Source of the DNA: Xanthomonas sp. F10 | Lineage (GTDB): Bacteria; Pseudomonadota; Gammaproteobacteria; Xanthomonadales; Xanthomonadaceae | Direction of reading: 5' to 3' | NCBI RefSeq assembly: GCF_014206815.1 | Contig: NZ_JACHNP010000001.1 | Coordinates: forward strand, 1 to 64,000 | DNA length: 64,000 bases | Shown: positions 49,003-58,448 of the stretch, piece after piece | How the letters are laid out: every line of letters starts with the position of its first letter | Numbering within the stretch: the stretch's first letter is position 1 | Position numbers and translations under genes: made by a program | Notes under the pieces: generated by a model | Databases searched by the model: none | Seen by the model: only the letters and a program-made list of their open reading frames with translations | What the model was told of the DNA's origin: nothing

Positions 49003-50595
49003 ATGTTGGATGCCGATCTGAAAACCCAGTTGAAGGCCTACCTGGAGCGGGTCGTCCGGCCCATCCACATCACCGCGTCGGTGGACGATGGCGCTAAGTC
49101 GCGCGAGATGCTCGACCTGCTCGAGGATCTGGTGCTGCTGTCGGACAAGATCACCCTGGACGTGCACCGCGACAGCGGCGAGCGCGCCCCGTCGTTCGCG
49201 CTGAACAGCCCCGGCCACGACATCCACCTGCGCTTCGCCGGCCTGCCGATGGGCCACGAGTTCACCTCGCTGGTGCTGGCGCTGCTGCAGGTCGGCGGCC
49301 ACCCGTCCAAGGCCACCGCCGAGCTGATCGAGCAGGTGCGCAACCTGCCCGGCGAATACCGCTTCGAAACCTATTTCTCGCTGTCCTGCCAGAACTGCCC
49401 GGACGTGGTGCAGGCGCTGAACCTGGCCGCGGTGCTGAACCCGAACATCCAGCACGTGGCCATCGACGGCGCACTGTTCCAGGACGAGGTCGAGGCGCGG
49501 CAGATCATGTCGGTGCCCACCGTCTACCTCAACGGCGAAGTCTTCGACCAGGGCCGCATGACCCTGGAGCAGATCGTGGCCAAGCTCGACACCGGCGCGG
49601 CCAAGCGCGACGCGGCGGCGATCGCGGCCAAGGCGCCGTTCGACGTGCTGGTGGTCGGCGGCGGCCCGGCCGGCGCGGCGGCGGCGATCTACGCCGCGCG
49701 CAAGGGCATCCGCACCGGCGTGGCGGCCGAGCGCTTCGGCGGCCAGGTGCTGGACACCATGGCGATCGAGAACTTCATCTCCGTGCAGGAGACCGAAGGC
49801 CCGAAGATGGCCGCGGCGCTGGAGCAGCACGTGCGCCAGTACGACGTGGACATCATGAACCTGCAGCGCGCCGAACAGCTGGTGCCGGCCGGTGCCGACG
49901 GCCTGGTCGAGGTCAAGCTCGCCAACGGCGCCTCGCTGAAGAGCCGCACGGTGATCCTGTCCACCGGCGCGCGCTGGCGGCAGATGAACGTGCCCGGCGA
50001 AGACCAGTACCGCAACAAGGGCGTGGCCTACTGCCCGCACTGCGACGGCCCGCTGTTCAAGGGCAAGCGCGTGGCGGTGATCGGCGGCGGCAACTCCGGC
50101 GTGGAAGCGGCGATCGACCTGGCCGGCATCGTCAGCCACGTGACCCTGGTCGAGTTCGACAGCAAGCTGCGCGCCGACGACGTCCTGCAGCGCAAGCTGC
50201 GCAGCCTGGGCAACGTCGACATCCTGGTCAACGCGCAGAGCACCGAGGTGCTGGGCGATGGCCAGAAGGTCACCGGCCTGGTGTACAAGGACCGCGTCGG
50301 CGGCGATGTGCATCGCCTGGCGCTGGAAGGCATCTTCGTGCAGATCGGGCTGCTGCCGAACACCGAGTGGCTGCAGGGCACGGTGGCGCTGTCGCCGCGC
50401 GGCGAGATCGTGGTCGACGACCGCGGCCAGACCTCGCTGCCGGGCGTGTTCGCCGCCGGCGATGCCACCACGGTGCCGTACAAGCAGATCATCATCGCCA
50501 TGGGCGAAGGCTCCAAGGCGGCGCTGAGCGCCTTCGACCACCTGATCCGCCACAGCGCACCGGTCGCCAGCGGCAGCGTCGCCGAAGCGGCCTGA
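49003..50595 (+). CDS. ahpF: Alkyl hydroperoxide reductase subunit F
   Basis: A 530-aa NADH-dependent flavin disulfide reductase that recycles AhpC. The N-terminal double-thioredoxin domain has CQNC (Cys129, Cys132); the FAD-binding fold starts at [14 protein letters not shown] (about 215), the redox pair CPHC is at Cys344/Cys347, and the NADH domain has [14 protein letters not shown]. The start [10 protein letters not shown] follows CAGGAG. It is separated from ahpC by 162 bases with a stem-loop, and oxyR follows after 150 bases. Confidence 0.97.
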   Translation: MLDADLKTQLKAYLERVVRPIHITASVDDGAKSREMLDLLEDLVLLSDKITLDVHRDSGERAPSFALNSPGHDIHLRFAGLPMGHEFTSLVLALLQVGGHPSKATAELIEQVRNLPGEYRFETYFSLSCQNCPDVVQALNLAAVLNPNIQHVAIDGALFQDEVEARQIMSVPTVYLNGEVFDQGRMTLEQIVAKLDTGAAKRDAAAIAAKAPFDVLVVGGGPAGAAAAIYAARKGIRTGVAAERFGGQVLDTMAIENFISVQETEGPKMAAALEQHVRQYDVDIMNLQRAEQLVPAGADGLVEVKLANGASLKSRTVILSTGARWRQMNVPGEDQYRNKGVAYCPHCDGPLFKGKRVAVIGGGNSGVEAAIDLAGIVSHVTLVEFDSKLRADDVLQRKLRSLGNVDILVNAQSTEVLGDGQKVTGLVYKDRVGGDVHRLALEGIFVQIGLLPNTEWLQGTVALSPRGEIVVDDRGQTSLPGVFAAGDATTVPYKQIIIAMGEGSKAALSAFDHLIRHSAPVASGSVAEAA

Positions 50596-50745
50596 TCCGC
50601 CCCGTCCCGCGCCGCCCTGCCGGCGCGGGACCCGGGCGTACGGCCTGCGACGCGCACGCCCATCTGTCTCGCCGTCAGCGGCGCCAGACGCTCTATGCTG
50701 TGATCCTGCGACACCTCCCGCCGCTGCGTCCCGAGGAACCCGTCG

Positions 50746-51699
50746 ATGAACCTGCGTGATCTGAAATACCTGGTGGCGCTGGCCGATCACAAGCATTTCG
50801 GGCGCGCCGCCGCGGCCTGCTTCGTCAGCCAGCCGACGCTGTCCACGCAGATCAAGAAGCTCGAGGACGAACTGGGCGTGCCGCTGGTCGAACGCGCCCC
50901 GCGCAAGGTCATGCTGACCCCGGCCGGGCGCGAGGCGGCCAGCCGCGCGCGCGGCATCGTCGCCGAGATCGAGCAGATGAAGGAAGCGGCGCGGCGCAGC
51001 CAGGATCCGGAAGCCGGCACCGTACGCCTGGGCATCTTCCCCACACTCGGTCCGTACCTGCTGCCGCACGTGATCCCGCGCGTGCGCGAGCGCTTCCCGC
51101 AACTGGAACTGCTGCTGATCGAAGAGAAGAGCGACGTGCTGCTGACCCGCCTGCGCGAGGGCCGGCTGGACGCGGCGCTGCTGGCGCTGCCGCTGCACGA
51201 CGAGCAGTTGCACGCCGAATTCCTGTTCGAGGAACCGTTCGTGCTGGCGGTGCCCGAGCAGCATCCGCTGGCGCGGCGGCCGACCCCGCTGACGCTGGAG
51301 GAACTGCACGCGCAACGCCTGCTGCTGCTCGAGGACGGGCACTGCCTGCGCGACCAGGCGCTGGACGTCTGCCATCTGTCCGGCGCGCTGGAGAAGGCCG
51401 AGTTCCAGGCCACCAGCCTGGAGACGCTGCGGCAAATGGTCGCCGCCAACGTCGGCGTGACCCTGTTGCCGCTGCTGGCGGTGCAGCCGCCGGTGGCCAA
51501 TCCGCCGAACCTGCGGCTGCTGTCGTTCGCGCCCGACGGCGGGCCGAGCCGGCGCATCGCCATGCTGTGGCGGCGCAGTTCGGCGATGGGTGCGTTCCTG
51601 CAGCAACTGGCGCACCTGTTCGGCGCGCTGCCTGAAGCGTTGTTCACGCTGCCGGCGCAGGCGCCGCTGCCGAGCCAGGCGCCGCGCCAGGTGGCCTGA
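50746..51699 (+). CDS. oxyR: Peroxide-sensing transcriptional activator OxyR
   Basis: A 317-aa LysR-type regulator with the HTH in residues 2-58 (LRDLKYLVALADHKHFGRAA then FVSQPTLSTQIKKLEDELGV) and the OxyR redox switch: Cys200 and Cys209 in EDGHCLRDQALDVC, the same spacing as the E. coli pair 199/208. It activates ahpC through the site at 48161-48197. The gene order ahpC, ahpF-oxyR matches X. campestris, where oxyR is cotranscribed with ahpF; rnk follows. Confidence 0.96.
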   Translation: MNLRDLKYLVALADHKHFGRAAAACFVSQPTLSTQIKKLEDELGVPLVERAPRKVMLTPAGREAASRARGIVAEIEQMKEAARRSQDPEAGTVRLGIFPTLGPYLLPHVIPRVRERFPQLELLLIEEKSDVLLTRLREGRLDAALLALPLHDEQLHAEFLFEEPFVLAVPEQHPLARRPTPLTLEELHAQRLLLLEDGHCLRDQALDVCHLSGALEKAEFQATSLETLRQMVAANVGVTLLPLLAVQPPVANPPNLRLLSFAPDGGPSRRIAMLWRRSSAMGAFLQQLAHLFGALPEALFTLPAQAPLPSQAPRQVA

Positions 51700-51813
51700 G
51701 CGGGGCCCGACCGGGCCGCGGCGTCGCATCGGCGCCGGCTTGCTTGCACAATGGCGACAGGGGGCGGCACGGTGCCGCCCCCGTTCGTTGTGCCATCCAA
51801 CCGGAGCCTGTCC

Positions 51814-52245
51814 ATGACTTCGCAACACCGCAGCGGCCTGCCGCCCTCGTTGATCGTCTCCAGCCGCGACCTCGCGCGCCTGGAAGCCCTGCTCGACTCC
51901 TCCGCCTTGCACCAGCACCCGGCCGCGCTCGCGCTGGGCGCAGAACTCGACCGCGCCACCGTCGTGGCGCCGGACCAACTTCCTCCCGGCATCGTCGCCA
52001 TGCATTCGCGCGTGGAATGCGAAGACGAGCTGCACGGCGAGCGCCACCACCTGACCCTGGTCTATCCGCACGAAGCCGATGCCGCGCATGCGCGCATCTC
52101 GGTGCTGGCCCCGGTCGGCAGCGCCCTGCTCGGCCTGGGCGTGGGCCAGTCCATCGACTGGCAGGCGCCCGGCGGACGCCCGCTGCGCCTGCGCGTGACC
52201 GCGGTGCAGCGCGCCGACGACGACAACGCGCGCGCAGCGCGTTAA
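51814..52245 (+). CDS. rnk: Rnk-type nucleoside-diphosphate-kinase regulator (GreA/GreB C-terminal domain)
   Basis: A 143-aa protein with a short N-terminal arm and a GreA/GreB-like C-terminal FKBP domain ([20 protein letters not shown] then [19 protein letters not shown]), the layout of Rnk, which binds RNA polymerase or affects nucleotide kinase levels but lacks the Gre coiled-coil. It lies 114 bases after oxyR and may correspond to the small orfX of the X. campestris ahpF-oxyR-orfX operon; that identity is inferred. Confidence 0.88.
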   Translation: MTSQHRSGLPPSLIVSSRDLARLEALLDSSALHQHPAALALGAELDRATVVAPDQLPPGIVAMHSRVECEDELHGERHHLTLVYPHEADAAHARISVLAPVGSALLGLGVGQSIDWQAPGGRPLRLRVTAVQRADDDNARAAR

Positions 52246-52291
52246 CGTGCGCGGCCCTATCCTTGTTCCCACTCGTTCCCGAGAGATACCG

Positions 52292-53260
52292 ATGACCTCT
52301 TCCGCCCCCTCCAAGCTCGCCCAGTTGCGCGAGTTGTCCGTGGTCGTGGCCGATACCGGCGACTACGACGCGATCAAGCGGCTCAAGCCGGTGGACTGCA
52401 CCACCAACCCGACCCTGGTGAAGAAGGCGCTGGACCTGCCGGTCTATGCCGACCTGATCGACGAGGCGCTGGCCTGGGCGCGCGGCCAGGACGGCGACCA
52501 CGCCGCCCTGGTCGACGAGATCGCCGACCGCCTGACCATCGGCGTCGGCGCCAAGCTCAGCGCGCTGGTGCCCGGCCGCGTGTCCACCGAAGTGGACGCC
52601 GACCTGGCCCACGACACCGCCGCCACCATCGCCAAGGCGCACAAGTTCATCGCCATGTACGCCGAACGCGGCATCCCCAAGGACCGCATCCTGATCAAGG
52701 TCGCCGCGACCTGGGAAGGCATCGAGGCGGCGCAGCAGTTGCAGAAGGACGGCATCGACTGCAACCTGACCCTGATCTTCAACCGCACCCAGGCCCTGGC
52801 CTGCGCCGAGGCCGGGGTCTTCCTGATCTCGCCGTTCGTCGGCCGCATCCTCGACTGGTACGTGGCCAAGGGCCAGACCCCGGCGACCATCGACGAAGAC
52901 CCGGGCGTGCAGTTCGTGCGCGGCGTGTACGACGAGTTCAAGCGCCGCGGCTCGGCGACCGTGGTGATGGGCGCCTCGTTCCGCTCCACCGCGCAGATCG
53001 AGGCGCTGGCCGGCTGCGATCGCCTGACCATCTCGCCGGACCTGCTGGAGAAGCTCGACGCCGACCACGGCCCGCTGCCGCGCAAGCTCTCGCCCGGCCA
53101 GGCCGATGGCGCCAAGGTGGAACCGATCGACGCCAAGCGCTTCGCCGCCGACCTGGCGGCCGATCCGATGGCCACCGAGAAGCTGGCCGGCGGCATCGAC
53201 ACCTTCGCCAAGGACCTGCAGAGCCTGCGCGACACGATCCGGCACAAGCTGATCGGCTGA
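52292..53260 (+). CDS. tal: Transaldolase
   Basis: Transfers the dihydroxyacetone unit between sedoheptulose 7-phosphate and glyceraldehyde 3-phosphate in the pentose-phosphate pathway. The 322-aa type I protein has [10 protein letters not shown] near residue 35, the Schiff-base Lys136 in [12 protein letters not shown], and [18 protein letters not shown] with [11 protein letters not shown] after it. The start ATG is preceded by GAGAGATACCG. It is followed by its own terminator at 53285. Confidence 0.96.
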   Translation: MTSSAPSKLAQLRELSVVVADTGDYDAIKRLKPVDCTTNPTLVKKALDLPVYADLIDEALAWARGQDGDHAALVDEIADRLTIGVGAKLSALVPGRVSTEVDADLAHDTAATIAKAHKFIAMYAERGIPKDRILIKVAATWEGIEAAQQLQKDGIDCNLTLIFNRTQALACAEAGVFLISPFVGRILDWYVAKGQTPATIDEDPGVQFVRGVYDEFKRRGSATVVMGASFRSTAQIEALAGCDRLTISPDLLEKLDADHGPLPRKLSPGQADGAKVEPIDAKRFAADLAADPMATEKLAGGIDTFAKDLQSLRDTIRHKLIG

Positions 53261-53284
53261 GCGGCGCTCGCCTTGCGGCACCCG

Positions 53285-53314
53285 AAGAGCGGCGGCGATG
53301 CCGCTCTTTGTTTG
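53285..53314 (+). terminator. Rho-independent terminator of tal
   Basis: AAGAGCGGC (53285-53293) and GCCGCTCTT (53300-53308) form a perfect 9-bp stem with the loop GGCGAT, followed by TGTTTGTG. It lies 25 bases after the tal stop codon. The rest of the 302-base gap 53261-53562 holds nothing recognisable. Confidence 0.88.
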
Positions 53315-53562
53315 TGCGGGAAACCGGGAATGGGAATAGGGGGATGGGCGAGGCGGGTGTCCGCCGCGCGGCCTGTTCGTCGTTCGATCCGCTGCCGTCG
53401 GTGCAGGCCGCTGCGCGGCGCGGCGCCGCATCGGCAACGACGCGGAACACGGCAAACAGGCGCAGGCACAGCACATATCACCTGCGGCGCTTTCGACATC
53501 GCGTTGGCGCGGCCGCAACTTTTCCCGGGCTATGCTGCGCGCCCGAGTGCAGAGGCAAGGCA

Positions 53563-54132
53563 ATGGCAACGATCGCGGTGGTGATGGTGGACGGCGTGGC
53601 GGACTGGGAGATCGGCACCATCCTGCCGGCGGCGCGAGCCTGGTTCGGCGACACGCTGCAGATCGCCAGCATCGACGGCAAGCCCATCACCTCGATCGGC
53701 GGCCTCGACCTGCACCCCACCTATGCCCTGTCGGATCTGGCGCCGTTGGACGCCGACCTCTGGCTGCTGCCCGGCAGCGACCGCTGGCAGGCCGGCGAGA
53801 TTCCGGGCCTGAGCGCGTTGCTGCAACAGCGCCTGGAGGCCGGTCGCGGCGTCGCGGCGATCTGCGGCGCGACCCTGGCGCTGGCCTACGCCGGCCTGCT
53901 CGATACGCGCCCGCACACCAGCAACTCCGAAGCCTTCCTGCGCGAGCACGCCACTGTCTATGCCGGCAGCGCGCACTACCAGGAACGCCGCGTGGTCAGC
54001 GCTGACGGCCTGATCACCGCCCCCGGCACCAGCCCGGTCAGCTTCGCCGAGGCATGCCTGCGCCTGCTGCACCCCGAACGCGAGGAGCAGATCGCGCAGA
54101 TGCGGCAGATGTTCGCGGCCGAGTTCGTCTAG
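53563..54132 (+). CDS. DJ-1/PfpI-family protein (type 1 glutamine amidotransferase fold)
   Basis: A 189-aa DJ-1 superfamily protein. The nucleophile elbow is AAICGATLALA with Cys near residue 105, and the LLPGSDRWQAGE segment before it carries the usual Gly-rich turn; the conserved Glu is in DWEIGTIL near the N terminus. Members act as glyoxalases, chaperones or amidases; the activity here is unknown. GGCAAGGCA lies just before the ATG. It stands alone between tal and the next gene. Confidence 0.88.
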   Translation: MATIAVVMVDGVADWEIGTILPAARAWFGDTLQIASIDGKPITSIGGLDLHPTYALSDLAPLDADLWLLPGSDRWQAGEIPGLSALLQQRLEAGRGVAAICGATLALAYAGLLDTRPHTSNSEAFLREHATVYAGSAHYQERRVVSADGLITAPGTSPVSFAEACLRLLHPEREEQIAQMRQMFAAEFV

Positions 54133-54322
54133 CGCGACCAGTGCCACCTGTCATGCAGACGGCGGCATCGCAGCATGACTACACTTGTCGCCACACCCTG
54201 CAGTCCGCCATCGGCGGCTGCGCGCGGCGTCGCGGTCGATCGTGGCCGGGCATGACGTAACGGCGGTTACGCACACCCGCGCGCCGACAGGGTGCTTCCA
54301 CGGCTTCGACAGGAGAGAGTGC

Positions 54323-55549
54323 ATGCGCGGATGGATGGCGCGTTGTGTGTTTTTGCTGGCGCTTGCCACCGCCAGTGCCACCGGCATGGCCGCCACGCCG
54401 GCACCGACCCGGGTCGCGATCCTGGGCGTGGAGCACGCCGCGCAACTGGTCTCCGAGCGCGACCAGCCGGGCGTGCTCGCCGCGTTCCTGGAGCACCTCG
54501 CGCCGGACGCGATCTGCCTGGAGCGTCCGCCGGAGCAGGCGGCACGCGGTGACTATTACGAGTACACCTACGAGGTGCAGGGGGTGATCCTGCCGTACGC
54601 TGCGGCGCATCCCGTCGCCCTCTGTCCGATCGACTGGATGCCGCCGGTGGAGGACGCCAAGCTCGGCTTCGGCGTGGACCTGGACACCCCGCTGGAACTG
54701 CGCCGCGAACAGGGTTTCCAGGGCTTCCTGTCGTTCCCTGACAAGGCCGCCCTGCAGCGCGACTTCTTTGCCGCGGATGCCGCCGAGAACGTGGCCGCGG
54801 TGCAGAAGTGGGCGCAGACGCCGGCGCCCCGTGCCGACCAGGACCTGCCGCGGCGGCTGTACCTGTACCGCACCTTCCTGCAGGCCCAACGCATCCGCGC
54901 CGCGGCGCTGGCGCACCCGGGCAAGACGGTGCTGGTCGTGGTCGGCTATTTCCACAAGCCGGACCTGGAAGCGATCCTCGCGCACGATCCGGCGATCGCG
55001 CTGGTCAAGCCCTCGACGCTGGGGCGCCCGACGGCGGACGCGGTCGAGCGCGCCACCACCGCGACGCAGCGCGCGGCGATCCTCGCCTTCAACCTGCTCG
55101 GCACCCAAGCCGACACCGGCAACGTCGACTGGGCGTGGATGCGACGCGTCCTGGATGCCTACGCCGCCGACGCACCACCCGCCGAAACGGCGCTGTTGCG
55201 GACCCGCCTGGCGCTGCTGAGCGGCCAGCTCGCACCGGCCGAGGCGCGGCGGCGCTACGCACGGCTCGCCGAGGAGACGCCGGCCGAGCTGGAATTCGGC
55301 TGGACCGGGGTGCAGGACCGCACGCGCGTGGACTCCTTCTTCGACCCGTTCGGCAACCTGACAGTGCGCCAGCGCGCCACGCTGGAACTGGCACGGACCG
55401 ACTATGCGCTCGGCCGCAGCCGCGACGGCGATGCGGCGATCGCACGACTCACCGCCGACCTGCCGCCGCGCAAGGCGCTGCAGCTTTCCGGCTACGCGGC
55501 GCGGCTGCGGCCCGCCGCCGGCAAGGGCAGCGCGGGTAGCGCCAAGTAA
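54323..55549 (+). CDS. Secreted TraB/TIKI-like protein
   Basis: A 408-aa protein with a signal peptide (MRGWMARCVFLLALATASAT, cleavage after GMAA). The N-terminal half has the two GX2H motifs of the TIKI/TraB superfamily: RVAILGVEHAAQLVS (residues about 30-44) and VLVVVGYFHKPDLEAIL (about 209-225), with the conserved Glu in AICLERPPEQ between them. The C-terminal half is helical, with a DUF5694-like composition. TIKI-type proteins are metal-dependent proteases or related hydrolases; activity here is inferred. AGGAGAGAGTGC before ATG fixes the start. Confidence 0.75.
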   Translation: MRGWMARCVFLLALATASATGMAATPAPTRVAILGVEHAAQLVSERDQPGVLAAFLEHLAPDAICLERPPEQAARGDYYEYTYEVQGVILPYAAAHPVALCPIDWMPPVEDAKLGFGVDLDTPLELRREQGFQGFLSFPDKAALQRDFFAADAAENVAAVQKWAQTPAPRADQDLPRRLYLYRTFLQAQRIRAAALAHPGKTVLVVVGYFHKPDLEAILAHDPAIALVKPSTLGRPTADAVERATTATQRAAILAFNLLGTQADTGNVDWAWMRRVLDAYAADAPPAETALLRTRLALLSGQLAPAEARRRYARLAEETPAELEFGWTGVQDRTRVDSFFDPFGNLTVRQRATLELARTDYALGRSRDGDAAIARLTADLPPRKALQLSGYAARLRPAAGKGSAGSAK

Positions 55550-55660
55550 GCGGATGGCGTCGGCAAGACGCACGCTGTCGCCGCGCCCATCGAGGTGCAG
55601 TCTCGCTCCTTGAGAGGCTGCTTTGGCTTGATGCGTCCGAGTCCAGTCCGGAGCCGCAGC

Positions 55661-56398
55661 ATGTCACTCGCCGAGTTCGCAGGTCGCTACAGCCATATCG
55701 CCGGCGTCATCGCCGCCGCTGGCGCGCTTCCCATGTTCTTCCTCAAGTGGAGGACCGGCTTTCTCGGGCTCTCGGTGAAACGTACGCAACGCCTGTACGC
55801 ACTGTCCCTTGACGGCGCCTGGCGACATGCGGATGCGGCCGCCTTGCAGATCGCGGTCGGCAACGCGATCGGGGGCAACCTCGACGCCGACGAGATCAGA
55901 GTCGCGTTGGAACGCAGCAATGCAGCGCGGGTCCTGGCGTACTGCAAGATGGCCAAAGGCATGATTGGCCTGTCGGACGACAAGGCGCGCTTCGTACCCA
56001 AAGGGATCTGGAGATCGGCCAGGAGCTATCGAAAAGGGGCCATTGCGCTGTACGTGGCCGCATTCGTGCCTTGGCTGCTTGCGCCGGCCGCCTTCCATCT
56101 CTTTGAGCCATCCAACGAAAGTGCCGGTGGGATTGCGCTGGCGATGGTGCTATCGACCCCCATCCTGGCCTGGCTCTCTGCGTGTGCGGAGGCCGCTTAC
56201 CGGCTCACCAGCGACTTCGATCGCAGATACCCTAGGCTTCAGCCGCTCCCGGCCACCAAAGGGCGGACGGGAGCGCGCAGGAAGCGTGCAGGCGCGCCGC
56301 AGCCAAGCGCGGGTGGGCCGCGGCGCAACCTGCGCGTCGAGGCTCAGGCCTCCAGCCCGATCGGGCAACTCACCCCGGTCCCGCCCAAACCGCAGTAG
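55661..56398 (+). CDS. Putative membrane protein of unknown function
   Basis: A 245-aa protein with a membrane helix near the N terminus ([17 protein letters not shown]) and two in the second half ([40 protein letters not shown]), plus a basic C-terminal tail ([20 protein letters not shown]). I recognise no family. The coding region is less GC-rich than its neighbours. Its last 55 bases overlap the 3' end of msrA on the opposite strand. The start [10 protein letters not shown] was preferred; two earlier ATGs are in frame. Confidence 0.65.
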   Translation: MSLAEFAGRYSHIAGVIAAAGALPMFFLKWRTGFLGLSVKRTQRLYALSLDGAWRHADAAALQIAVGNAIGGNLDADEIRVALERSNAARVLAYCKMAKGMIGLSDDKARFVPKGIWRSARSYRKGAIALYVAAFVPWLLAPAAFHLFEPSNESAGGIALAMVLSTPILAWLSACAEAAYRLTSDFDRRYPRLQPLPATKGRTGARRKRAGAPQPSAGGPRRNLRVEAQASSPIGQLTPVPPKPQ

Positions 56399-56994
56399 CC
56401 GCCCGGGTTCTTGGCCAAGTACTGCTGGTGCTCGTCCTCGGCGTAGTAGAACGGCGGCGCCGGGAAGCGGATCTCGGTGGTGATGGGGCCATAGCCGGCG
56501 GCGTCCAGGCGCTGCTGGTAGGCATCGCGGCTGGCCAGCGCGGCCTCGTACTGCGCCTGGGTGGTGCAATAGATCGCCGAGCGGTACTGGGTGCCGGTGT
56601 CGTTGCCCTGGCGCATGCCCTGGGTCGGATCGTGGCTTTCCCAGAAGGTCTGCAGCAACTGCTCGAAGCGCACGGTCTGCGGATCGAACGCCACCAGCAC
56701 CGCCTCGGTGTGGCCGGTCTGGCCGGAGCAGACCTCGCGATAGGTGGCATTGGGCGTCTCGCCGCCGGCGTAGCCGACCGCGGTGCTGAACACGCCCGGC
56801 AGCGACCAGAACTTGCGTTCGGCGCCCCAAAAGCAACCCAGGCCGAACTGCACCTGCTCCAGGCCGGCGAAGGCGTCGCGCAACGGATGGCCGTTGACGA
56901 AGTGACGGTTGTGCAGCGGCAGCGGCTGCGCGCGTCCCGGCAGGCTCTCGCCCGGGCGCGGCAGGCGCTGCTTGAAGGCACCGATTCCCAACAT
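56344..56994 (-). CDS. msrA: Peptide methionine sulfoxide reductase A
   Basis: Reduces methionine-S-sulfoxide in proteins. The 216-aa protein has the catalytic GCFWGAE with Cys54, the [13 protein letters not shown] and [15 protein letters not shown] regions, and recycling Cys near the C terminus ([16 protein letters not shown]). It is the long E. coli-type form with an N-terminal extension (residues 1-45) before the domain. AGGAG precedes the ATG by eight bases. Its 3' end overlaps the membrane-protein gene on the other strand; the two genes converge. Confidence 0.95.
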   Translation of the reverse strand: MLGIGAFKQRLPRPGESLPGRAQPLPLHNRHFVNGHPLRDAFAGLEQVQFGLGCFWGAERKFWSLPGVFSTAVGYAGGETPNATYREVCSGQTGHTEAVLVAFDPQTVRFEQLLQTFWESHDPTQGMRQGNDTGTQYRSAIYCTTQAQYEAALASRDAYQQRLDAAGYGPITTEIRFPAPPFYYAEDEHQQYLAKNPGGYCGLGGTGVSCPIGLEA

Positions 56995-57097
56995 GGCACG
57001 GACTCCTGGCAGCGACGGCGATGTCATGTGGATGGCGCTGCCGGCGTCCGCTTTCAAGTGCGCCCGGCCACCGCGGCGGCGGCGCCGGGCGTGACGC

Positions 57098-57619
57098 TCA
57101 TTTCGCCGCGGCAGTGGCGGTGGCCGTGGCGACCGGCTCCGGCATCGCCGAGCTGTGGTGGTTGATGATCAGCCAGCGCCCGTCGCGCTTTTCGTAGACG
57201 AAGGTGTAGCGCGCCTGCACCTGGCGGGTGCTGCCGTCGGGATTGTTCAGGGTGAAGGTGTAGACGCCGGCATCGACCGCGCTGTCGTCGTCGAGCAGCC
57301 GCACCTGGCGGTAGTTGATGGCACCGCGCGGCTTGGCGGCGAGGAAGTGGCTGAAGTAGTCCTCGATCTCGGCGCGGCTGGCGCGGACCTGGTTGGACAC
57401 GGTGGGCAGCAGCACGCCGTCGCGGGCGTACAGGTCGGCCACGCGCTGCGGGTTGCCGGTGGCCAGCGCCGCGTTCCAGCGGTCGAACAGGCCGGCGATC
57501 TCGCGTTCGGCGCTGCTGGCCGGCGTCGCCGGTTGGCCGTCGTAGTGCATCGCCGGCGCGGCCAGCGCGGTGGAGGTGGTGGTCAGGCCCAGTGCCAGGG
57601 CGAACAGGATGCGACGCAT
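57098..57619 (-). CDS. Secreted SnoaL-like (SgcJ/EcaC family) protein
   Basis: A 173-aa protein with a signal peptide ([20 protein letters not shown]) and an NTF2-like SnoaL domain: [50 protein letters not shown] and the last strand [10 protein letters not shown], matching the SgcJ/EcaC subgroup. Such domains bind or hydrolyse small molecules; here it is periplasmic. It is divergent from the LuxR-type regulator, with a triple-repeat operator in between, so the regulator probably controls it. GGAGACTT precedes the ATG. Confidence 0.88.
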   Translation of the reverse strand: MRRILFALALGLTTTSTALAAPAMHYDGQPATPASSAEREIAGLFDRWNAALATGNPQRVADLYARDGVLLPTVSNQVRASRAEIEDYFSHFLAAKPRGAINYRQVRLLDDDSAVDAGVYTFTLNNPDGSTRQVQARYTFVYEKRDGRWLIINHHSSAMPEPVATATATAAAK

Positions 57620-57701
57620 GGGAAGTCTCCGTGTGCTGAGGGGATGCCGTCTCGGGGCGAAGCGAGTATTGGCGGCCGCGGCTTGCGGAACATCCGCCGG
57701 G

Positions 57702-57733
57702 CGGCATATCCTCGAATATGCCGTTCGGCATAC
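57702..57733. promoter_or_regulatory. Triple CGGCATA operator between SnoaL gene and LuxR gene
   Basis: Three half-sites lie in a row: CGGCATAT (57702-57709), ATATGCCG (57716-57723) and CGGCATAC (57726-57733). The first two form an inverted repeat across six bases and the last two across two bases (TATGCCG-TT-CGGCATA). They sit 14 bases before the LuxR start codon and about 85 bases from the SnoaL start. Probably the site of the LuxR-type regulator; inference. Confidence 0.7.
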
Positions 57734-57746
57734 CGGAGACGCGCCC

Positions 57747-58448
57747 GTGCACCCTCCTTCCAATGCAGGCCAGTGGCGTGAAGCGCTGCGCCGCGACGCT
57801 GCCGACGCCGCGCGCTGGCAGGCCGTGGCCGCCGCCGCCGCGGCACTGCGCGAGGCCGGCGACGCCGCGCAGGCCGCCGCGCACGCACTCGTGCCGGCCA
57901 GTGTCCTGGTGGCGGCACCGCACGCCGCGGTGCTGGCCCTGCGCGGCGCGCGCTGCCTGGTGCTGGCCAGCCAGGGCGATGCGCTGCCACCCGGCGCCAG
58001 CGTCGCCGTCGAGGCCCCGGTCCATGCCTGGCGCCTGCGCGGCGAGGCCGCCGCCGAGGCCAGCGAACTGTGCCTGCCGATCGCCGCACTGGGCGTGCCG
58101 CTGGGCACGCTGTGCCTGGGCTGGAACACGCGCACCGTGCCGGCGCCGGAGGACGTGCAGGCCCTGTCTGCGATCGCCGCGCTGCTGGCGCCGCTGGCGG
58201 CCGAACCGCCGCGTGCGCCGCGGCGGCGCAAGCCGGCGCAGGCCGACCGCCTGGCCGTGCTCAGCGCGCGCGAGCGACAGGTGCTGGCGCTGCTGTCGCG
58301 CGGCCTCACCAATGCCGCGCTCGGCGCCGAACTGGGCATCAGCGCCGGCACCGCCAAGGTCCACGTCGAGCGCATCCTGCACAAGCTGCAGGTGGCCGAC
58401 CGCACCCAGGCCGCAGTGGTCGCGGTGCAGGCGGGGGTGGCGCTGTGA
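57747..58448 (+). CDS. LuxR-family transcriptional regulator
   Basis: A 233-aa regulator. Residues 10-155 form a degenerate GAF-like domain (AALREAGDAAQAAAHALVPA then VLALRGARCLVLASQGDALP), and the C-terminal 65 residues are a LuxR HTH: LSARERQVLALLSRGLTNAA, LGAELGISAGTAKVHVERIL, HKLQVADRTQAA. No phosphorylatable receiver is present. The start is a GTG with GGAG ten bases upstream; no suitable ATG exists. It is coupled to the kinase gene by GTGA and probably binds the repeat just upstream. Confidence 0.85.
   Translation: MHPPSNAGQWREALRRDAADAARWQAVAAAAAALREAGDAAQAAAHALVPASVLVAAPHAAVLALRGARCLVLASQGDALPPGASVAVEAPVHAWRLRGEAAAEASELCLPIAALGVPLGTLCLGWNTRTVPAPEDVQALSAIAALLAPLAAEPPRAPRRRKPAQADRLAVLSARERQVLALLSRGLTNAALGAELGISAGTAKVHVERILHKLQVADRTQAAVVAVQAGVAL

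Noticed and set aside
48250-52314. A very long open frame (over 1350 codons) on the minus strand opposite ahpC-ahpF-oxyR-rnk
   Set aside because: It is the antisense of well-recognised genes; its His/Arg/Gln/Ala-rich translation is the usual GC-skew artefact, with no domain.
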